This document shows, piece by piece, positions 8,401 to 11,274 of a DNA stretch of 11,274 nucleotides; positions within the stretch are counted from its first letter, which is position 1, and every line of letters starts with the position of its first letter. This stretch comes from Verrucomicrobiales bacterium. GTDB lineage: Bacteria > Verrucomicrobiota > Verrucomicrobiia > Verrucomicrobiales > DEV007. The translations under genes and the position numbers were made by a program. The stretch spans positions 1 to 11,274 of the forward strand of contig NZSO01000020.1 in NCBI GenBank assembly GCA_002696885.1. The letters are read 5' to 3'. The notes beneath the pieces were generated by a model. The model did no database searches, had not been told where the DNA came from, and saw only the letters and a list, made by a program, of their open reading frames with translations.

Positions 8401-9167
8401 AATGATTCGATTTTCATCGCAGATATCATGGTCTCTCCTCCCATTCCAACTGCCGCAGAATATATAATGGGTATATTGATATCTAACTTTTCTCTGACCT
8501 CTTTTATGGCAACCGAAGCAGCCTTCGCATTGAGCGCATCAAAAATAGTTTCAACTAACAAAAGATCAGAACCTCCCTCAATTAGGGCCTCTATTTGATG
8601 AGAATACGCAGCAACGACCTGATTAAAATTTACCATTCTAAACGCTGCATCATCGGCGTCAGGGGACTGCGAAAGAGAAACGGTTAGTGGACCCACTGAT
8701 CCTGCTACATATTTTTTTTCGCCACAATCATTAGCAACTCTATCCGCCCACTTTTTACAAATCTGTGCAGATTTGAAATTTATCTCCCAGGTCAAATCTC
8801 TGAGAAATTTATCCTCTATTATTTTCTGAAAAAAATCCTGATCCTTGATACCAGAGCCTGTGTCTCTTGGATCTTCTACAAAAAATTCACTTTGTGCCAA
8901 AGTCGTTGCTGAAAATGTGTTAGTGGACGCAATATCAGAACCTGCTTCATAAAATTTGCGATGAATATCTCCAATGACCTCACTTTGAGTGAGTGAAAGA
9001 ATATCACCATTGTTAAGTATTTCTTTTTTGACTGACTTAAACCTTTCCCCTCTTGCGCCACTTTCATCCAATCCATATTCCCTAATGGTTGTACCCATGG
9101 CTCCATCAAGAACAACAATGCGTTCATCGAGAAGTTTCTTAAGTTCAGCATGGATATTTTCCTCCAT
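5424..9167 (-). CDS. metH: Cobalamin-dependent methionine synthase (5-methyltetrahydrofolate-homocysteine methyltransferase)
   Basis: This cytoplasmic enzyme moves a methyl group from 5-methyltetrahydrofolate to homocysteine through methylcobalamin, giving methionine and tetrahydrofolate (EC 2.1.1.13). All four modules are present in 1247 residues (E. coli MetH has 1227). The homocysteine/zinc barrel is at about 8-355, with zinc ligands C272 (NCSLGP) and C337/C338 (GGCCGN). The pterin barrel is at about 380-640 (VGERTNVAGS, IMIDSSKW, GGVSNISFSFRGN). The cobalamin cap and Rossmann domains are at about 660-915, with D782-x-H784-x-x-G, where H784 is the cobalt ligand, and S835 completing the ligand triad. 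The reactivation domain is at about 960-1247, with the SAM-binding RGIRPAPGYP at 1154-1163. No key residue is missing. Compared with E. coli from memory, about 28 residues (about 97-124) are inserted in the first barrel. The start at 9167 aligns with the family N-terminus. There is no room upstream for a cobalamin riboswitch; a dyad overlapping the putative promoter may regulate it. Confidence 0.98.
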   Translation of the reverse strand: MEENIHAELKKLLDERIVVLDGAMGTTIREYGLDESGARGERFKSVKKEILNNGDILSLTQSEVIGDIHRKFYEAGSDIASTNTFSATTLAQSEFFVEDPRDTGSGIKDQDFFQKIIEDKFLRDLTWEINFKSAQICKKWADRVANDCGEKKYVAGSVGPLTVSLSQSPDADDAAFRMVNFNQVVAAYSHQIEALIEGGSDLLLVETIFDALNAKAASVAIKEVREKLDINIPIIYSAAVGMGGETMISAMKIESFINSFRHMNPLALGLNCSLGPEPMRSFLSELSKKTDAYVSVYPNAGLPNPLAPSGFDLLPDDMAKFSGEFAASGMVNIVGGCCGNTPEHISEIAEEVKKYEPRRIPKIDPCMRLSGSEAYNHTKEKNFLMVGERTNVAGSPRFSKLIKANKLDEATRIARQQVENGANVIDVCMDEGLIDGVEMMGSFLRLIASEPEISKVPIMIDSSKWEVIKEGLKSIQGKPIVNSISLKEGEVTFIEQAREIMKFGAAVVVMAFDEEGQAASYEDKIRICERAYRILVKEVDFNPEDIIFDPNILTIATGMEEHNNYALDFIKATKWIKENLPGAKVSGGVSNISFSFRGNNVVREAMHSSFLYHAIEAGMDMGIVNAGMLEVYENIPQELLVKVEDVIFNRNSQATDELISYAEQFKGTSGKKTESNLEWRNESLEERLKYSLLKGITDYIEKDTEEARIQYGKPIKVIEGPLMDGMQIVGDLFGEGKMFLPQVVKSARVMKKSVAYLEPYMEKEKKHSDSAGKIVMATVKGDVHDIGKNIVGVVLACNNYEVVDLGVMVPCDKILSKAKEIGADFIGLSGLITPSLDEMISVAKEMERQQMKTPLLIGGATTSAAHTAIKIAPHYSGPVIHVLDASRSVPVVTSLMGKDKRDVFISDNENRHDELRQKYGSGEVKNKLLSIEEATNNALLSDWHQIDVPQPSSTGVQEVFPEIKELIPYIDWSPFFHAWEIRGRYPKIFEDSNCGEEAKKLYHDAQVLLEKILENKSLLAKGVWGLFPANSIGDDIEIYTDDLRENVRSVFYTLRQQMPKKDKPNYALSDFIAPKSSKINDYLGCFVVSIHGADELSNSYLNKNDDYSSIMVKSIADRLAEAFAEKLHSDARHFWGYEMKGELSNDELIKEKYRGIRPAPGYPAQPDHTEKLTLFDLLDAERIVGASLTESMAMSPGSSVSGLYFAHPNSRYFGVGSIGKDQIVQYAQRKGKSVQEVEKWLGPWLAY

Positions 9168-9184
9168 ATTTGCAAAATTGACTG

Positions 9185-9212
9185 AAAATAGCCTAATATT
9201 TCAATATATCAA
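9185..9212 (-). promoter_or_regulatory. Candidate metH promoter
   Basis: On the minus strand TTGATA (9207-9212, 5 of 6 matches) is separated by 16 bp from TATTTT (9185-9190, 4 of 6). The -35 element lies within the left arm of the dyad at 9203-9236, so a protein bound there would compete with RNA polymerase. The predicted leader is only about 10 nt, so the true -10 may be a different AT-rich hexamer nearby. Confidence 0.35.
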
Positions 9213-9236
9213 CAAATTATGATATGTTGATATGTT
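9203..9236. promoter_or_regulatory. Imperfect 34-bp dyad, probable operator shared by metH and maf
   Basis: The left arm AATATATCAACAAATT (9203-9218) and right arm GATATGTTGATATGTT (9221-9236) are inverted repeats matching at 13 of 16 positions around a 2-bp centre. Within them ATATCAACA (9206-9214) and TGTTGATAT (9225-9233) pair perfectly. The right arm is two exact tandem copies of GATATGTT. Read in reverse complement, the left arm is two relaxed copies (AATTTGTT, GATATATT). The element lies 35 bp from the metH start and 33 bp from the maf ATG. It is not followed by a U-tract, so it is not a terminator. A dimeric or tetrameric winged-helix repressor is a natural reader (inference); the regulator is unknown. 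Confidence 0.6.
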
Positions 9237-9269
9237 TTTGAATAGTCTATTTTTGTGCAAGTATTAAAG

Positions 9270-9845
9270 ATGTCTAAACTGATTCTTGCTTCCTCCTCCC
9301 CTAGAAGAGAACGACTCATGAGAGAGGCCGGCTTTGAGTTTGAAATAATTGTGACTGATGCCCAAGAAATCAGTGAAAAATTCATGATTCCTTGGGATCT
9401 TACGGTTCAGAATGCTAAAATTAAAGCAACCCCAGTCGCTCAAGCCAATCCTAATAAAGTCGTCATTGGAGCTGACACAGTTGTCTCCCTAGATAATGAA
9501 ATCTTCGGAAAACCCTCAGATATGGAAGAAGCGGCTAAGATGCTTGCGAGATTGTCAGGAAGAACCCATATTGTAACTACAGGAGTTTGTATCTTCCAAA
9601 AAGAAAAAAATGAAAACTTCTATATTAATACGGAGGTCACGTTTAAAACTGTCTCTGATGCCGATATCAATAAATACCTCGAAGTAATAAACCCACTTGA
9701 TAAAGCAGGAGCATACGCTGCTCAAGATCACGGAGAACTCATCATCGAAAAATATTCTGGCTCTTACACTAACGTCGTAGGACTTCCCATTGCTGAATTA
9801 AAGGAAACATTAGCAAATTCTTTTCAAATCTATCCAACAATTTAA
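9270..9845 (+). CDS. maf: Maf-family nucleoside triphosphate pyrophosphatase (probable dTTP/UTP type)
   Basis: This cytoplasmic house-cleaning enzyme hydrolyses nucleoside triphosphates, including modified ones, to monophosphate and pyrophosphate. At 191 residues it has normal family length. Motifs seen are the N-terminal ASSSPRRERL (residues 7-16), GADTVV (67-72) with the conserved acidic D69, GKP (80-82), SGRTHIVTTGV (96-106), DKAGAYAAQ (144-152) and GSYTNVVGLP (164-173). The DKAGAY...Q and GSYTNVVGLP pattern is closer to the YhdE-like dTTP/UTP subfamily than to YceF-like 7-methyl-GTP enzymes (knowledge of family, moderate confidence). I chose ATG 9270 (MSKLILASSSPRR, the usual family start) over the in-frame GTG at 9255, which would add five residues. 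Only a weak AAAG precedes it. It is divergent from metH and lies 30 bp before trkA, probably in one operon with it. Confidence 0.95.
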   Translation: MSKLILASSSPRRERLMREAGFEFEIIVTDAQEISEKFMIPWDLTVQNAKIKATPVAQANPNKVVIGADTVVSLDNEIFGKPSDMEEAAKMLARLSGRTHIVTTGVCIFQKEKNENFYINTEVTFKTVSDADINKYLEVINPLDKAGAYAAQDHGELIIEKYSGSYTNVVGLPIAELKETLANSFQIYPTI

Positions 9846-9875
9846 TTAACGGAGTAATCCAATTACGATCTATTC

Positions 9876-11228
9876 ATGAATATTGTTATTATAGGGGCTG
9901 GTCAGATTGGCCTACATCTTGCAAGAAGCTTATCCGGTGCCGCTCATGATATCGTTGTAATCGAAAGTAATGAAAAACTCGCAGATTCTTGTTCGAATGA
10001 AATTGATGGCCGAGTCATACATGGTACTGGCACCTCAGTAGAGCTGTTACTCGATGCTGGAGTCTCAGAGGCCGATTTGATTTTTGCTTTGACCAGTCAT
10101 GATGCAACAAATCTTGTAGCATGTGAAATATCAAAAAAATTAGGAGCAAAAAAAGCCATATGCAGGGTTTCACCTCAACTCGTCAGAGAAGAATGGATTT
10201 TTGATTATAGAGCTAATTTTTCTTTAGATCACATCTTTAGCTCTGAAAGACTCTCAGCAATAGAAATATCAAAACATATTAGAAATCCTGATGGAATTGC
10301 TATTCAGGAAATCGCCCGGGGTCGGATTGAAATTCAACAAGTTCGTATACCTGATCACAGTAATGCCTGTGGCAAATCTTTAATTGAATTAAACCTTCCA
10401 GAAAGAGTAAGAGTTGCCGCGATTCAAAGAGCTGAAAAATCATTTATTCCAACCGCTGAAGAAATAATTCAGGCCAATGACCAGGTCACTCTTTTTGGTG
10501 ATCCTAGTAAGCTCTCCAAAACAGCATCATCCTTAAGAAGTAAAAACGAGAAAGAAAAATCAACTAACATCGTCATTCTAGGAGGAGGAGAATATGGTAT
10601 TTCTCTTGCCCAGATGATTAGCTCATGGGGCTGTCAGATAAGAATCTTTGAGAAAGATCAAGATCTCGCAGAACAGTTAGCCGAAGAACTCGCAGGAACA
10701 GCAACCGTCATCCATGCCGATGCAACCTCGCTTAATGAATTACGTGAGGAACAAATTGGAGAAGCGGACTTCTTTATTTCCACAACTCAAAGCGATGAGG
10801 ATAATGTCATGACATGCCTACAAGCTCATAATCTAGGCACTAAAAACTGCCTTCCTCTCATCCATCGTACTGATTATGCTAATTCAGTTAACCAATCAAA
10901 AAGCAAACTTGGGATTAAAGAAGCAATAATCCCCAGAGAGACAGTAAGAAGAGAGCTGATGAGATTTATCACTTCTGATAAGTATCATGTTGTTAAAAAA
11001 ATCCCGGCCGGTGAAATTATTGAAACCACCATCCGCGAAAAATCCAAAGTGGCTGGAAAGAAAATTGAAGAAATTGCTCTTCCCGCGGGTTCCATCTTCA
11101 TTGCCTTGATCAAGGGAATTCATGCCAAAGTTGCAAGCGCCAATGATGTCATTGATGTAGGAGATACTGTTTTTTCAATCGTATCAGAGAAAGCCAAAAA
11201 AGCGTTCTTAAAACTAGTTGCACGCTAA
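9876..11228 (+). CDS. trkA: Trk potassium uptake system NAD-binding regulatory subunit TrkA
   Basis: TrkA is the peripheral cytoplasmic subunit that binds NAD(H) and nucleotides and gates the TrkH/TrkG potassium channel. The 450 residues have the full duplicated layout of the family: RCK-N 1 (about 1-125) with the Rossmann glycine motif GAGQIG at 7-12 and the acidic E30 at the end of strand 2; RCK-C 1 (about 135-215); RCK-N 2 (about 230-350) with GGGEYG at 236-241 and E259; and RCK-C 2 (about 365-450). Length is close to that of E. coli TrkA (458). ATG 9876 is fixed by the family start MNIVIIGAGQIG. The nearest purine-rich tract, GGAG at 9851-9854, is 21 nt upstream and too far to act as a normal Shine-Dalgarno. 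The gap after maf is 30 bp without a terminator, so co-transcription is likely. A trkH partner is not in the window. Confidence 0.97.
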   Translation: MNIVIIGAGQIGLHLARSLSGAAHDIVVIESNEKLADSCSNEIDGRVIHGTGTSVELLLDAGVSEADLIFALTSHDATNLVACEISKKLGAKKAICRVSPQLVREEWIFDYRANFSLDHIFSSERLSAIEISKHIRNPDGIAIQEIARGRIEIQQVRIPDHSNACGKSLIELNLPERVRVAAIQRAEKSFIPTAEEIIQANDQVTLFGDPSKLSKTASSLRSKNEKEKSTNIVILGGGEYGISLAQMISSWGCQIRIFEKDQDLAEQLAEELAGTATVIHADATSLNELREEQIGEADFFISTTQSDEDNVMTCLQAHNLGTKNCLPLIHRTDYANSVNQSKSKLGIKEAIIPRETVRRELMRFITSDKYHVVKKIPAGEIIETTIREKSKVAGKKIEEIALPAGSIFIALIKGIHAKVASANDVIDVGDTVFSIVSEKAKKAFLKLVAR

Positions 11229-11236
11229 AAGATCAT

Positions 11237-11268
11237 AAAAAAAGGGTGGCCCAAAAATGAGCCACCCT
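11237..11268 (-). terminator. Rho-independent terminator oriented leftward
   Basis: AGGGTGGC (11243-11250) and GCCACCCT (11261-11268) form a perfect 8-bp, GC-rich stem with a 10-nt loop. On the minus strand the stem is followed by a run of seven U (complement of the A-run 11237-11243), the classic intrinsic terminator. On the plus strand the visible downstream bases (CTGAAT) are not U-rich. It starts about 9 bp after the trkA stop. It therefore probably ends a leftward gene to the right of the window, and may also help stop trkA transcripts. Confidence 0.75.
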
Positions 11269-11274
11269 CTGAAT

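Noticed and set aside
8876..9175. 99-codon minus-strand frame overlapping the start of metH
   Set aside because: It is a shifted-frame shadow of metH, whose own frame encodes the conserved homocysteine-binding domain.
9168..9269. Possible cobalamin or SAM riboswitch upstream of metH
   Set aside because: The gap to the divergent maf gene is only about 100 bp and the predicted leader is short. There is no room for a cobalamin riboswitch and no visible multi-helix core or antiterminator; the dyad there reads better as an operator.
9255..9269. GTG start for maf adding five residues
   Set aside because: The family normally begins a few residues before ASSSPRR, as from ATG 9270. GTG 9255 adds no conserved residues and has no ribosome binding site.
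10896..11123. 75-codon minus-strand frame inside trkA
   Set aside because: Antisense to the conserved second RCK-C region; no motif and no independent start signals.

Overview
The window looks like chromosomal DNA from a free-living, probably aquatic, member of the Verrucomicrobiota (Opitutae-like). The main clue is the 1021-residue secreted protein. It has serial lamin-tail domains followed by a DYDNDGISNLEEYAFGLDP segment, a type of C-terminal Ca-loop signature I associate with secreted verrucomicrobial proteins. The DNA is AT-rich by eye (I did not compute it), coding is dense, and no mobile element, CRISPR array or RNA gene is visible. The phylum call is inference, and I would not commit to a finer rank.

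Layout. Five genes read leftward: a MotA/TolQ/ExbB-type channel protein cut by the left edge (1-594); an unrecognised cytoplasmic protein with a disordered acidic N-terminus and a possible roadblock/LC7-like C-terminus (702-1538); a secreted protein with five lamin-tail domains (1648-4713); a small lipoprotein of unknown function (4819-5373); and cobalamin-dependent methionine synthase MetH (5424-9167). Two genes read rightward and look like an operon: a Maf-family nucleotide pyrophosphatase (9270-9845) and TrkA, the NAD-binding subunit of K+ uptake (9876-11228). A hairpin at 11243-11268 closes the window. Its U-tract lies on the minus strand, so it probably ends a leftward gene located outside the window. 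No gene-free stretch exceeds about 110 bases.

Regulation. The short metH/maf divergent gap holds a 34-bp imperfect dyad almost exactly at its centre. It is built from four related 8-bp half-sites and overlaps a plausible metH -35 box. This is the best candidate in the window for an undescribed regulatory element. A near-consensus promoter (TTGACC-17-GATAAT) precedes the lamin-tail gene, and a weaker one precedes the 278-residue protein gene. None of the seven starts has a convincing Shine-Dalgarno sequence, although three of them are fixed by family conservation, which suggests SD-independent initiation.

Functionally, MetH, Maf and TrkA are housekeeping proteins. The ExbB-like protein and the two exported proteins concern the cell envelope. 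I see no defence, secretion or biosynthetic system. The less ordinary content is the dyad, the A-B-A-B-A lamin-tail protein, the possible roadblock-like protein and the conspicuous lipoprotein.
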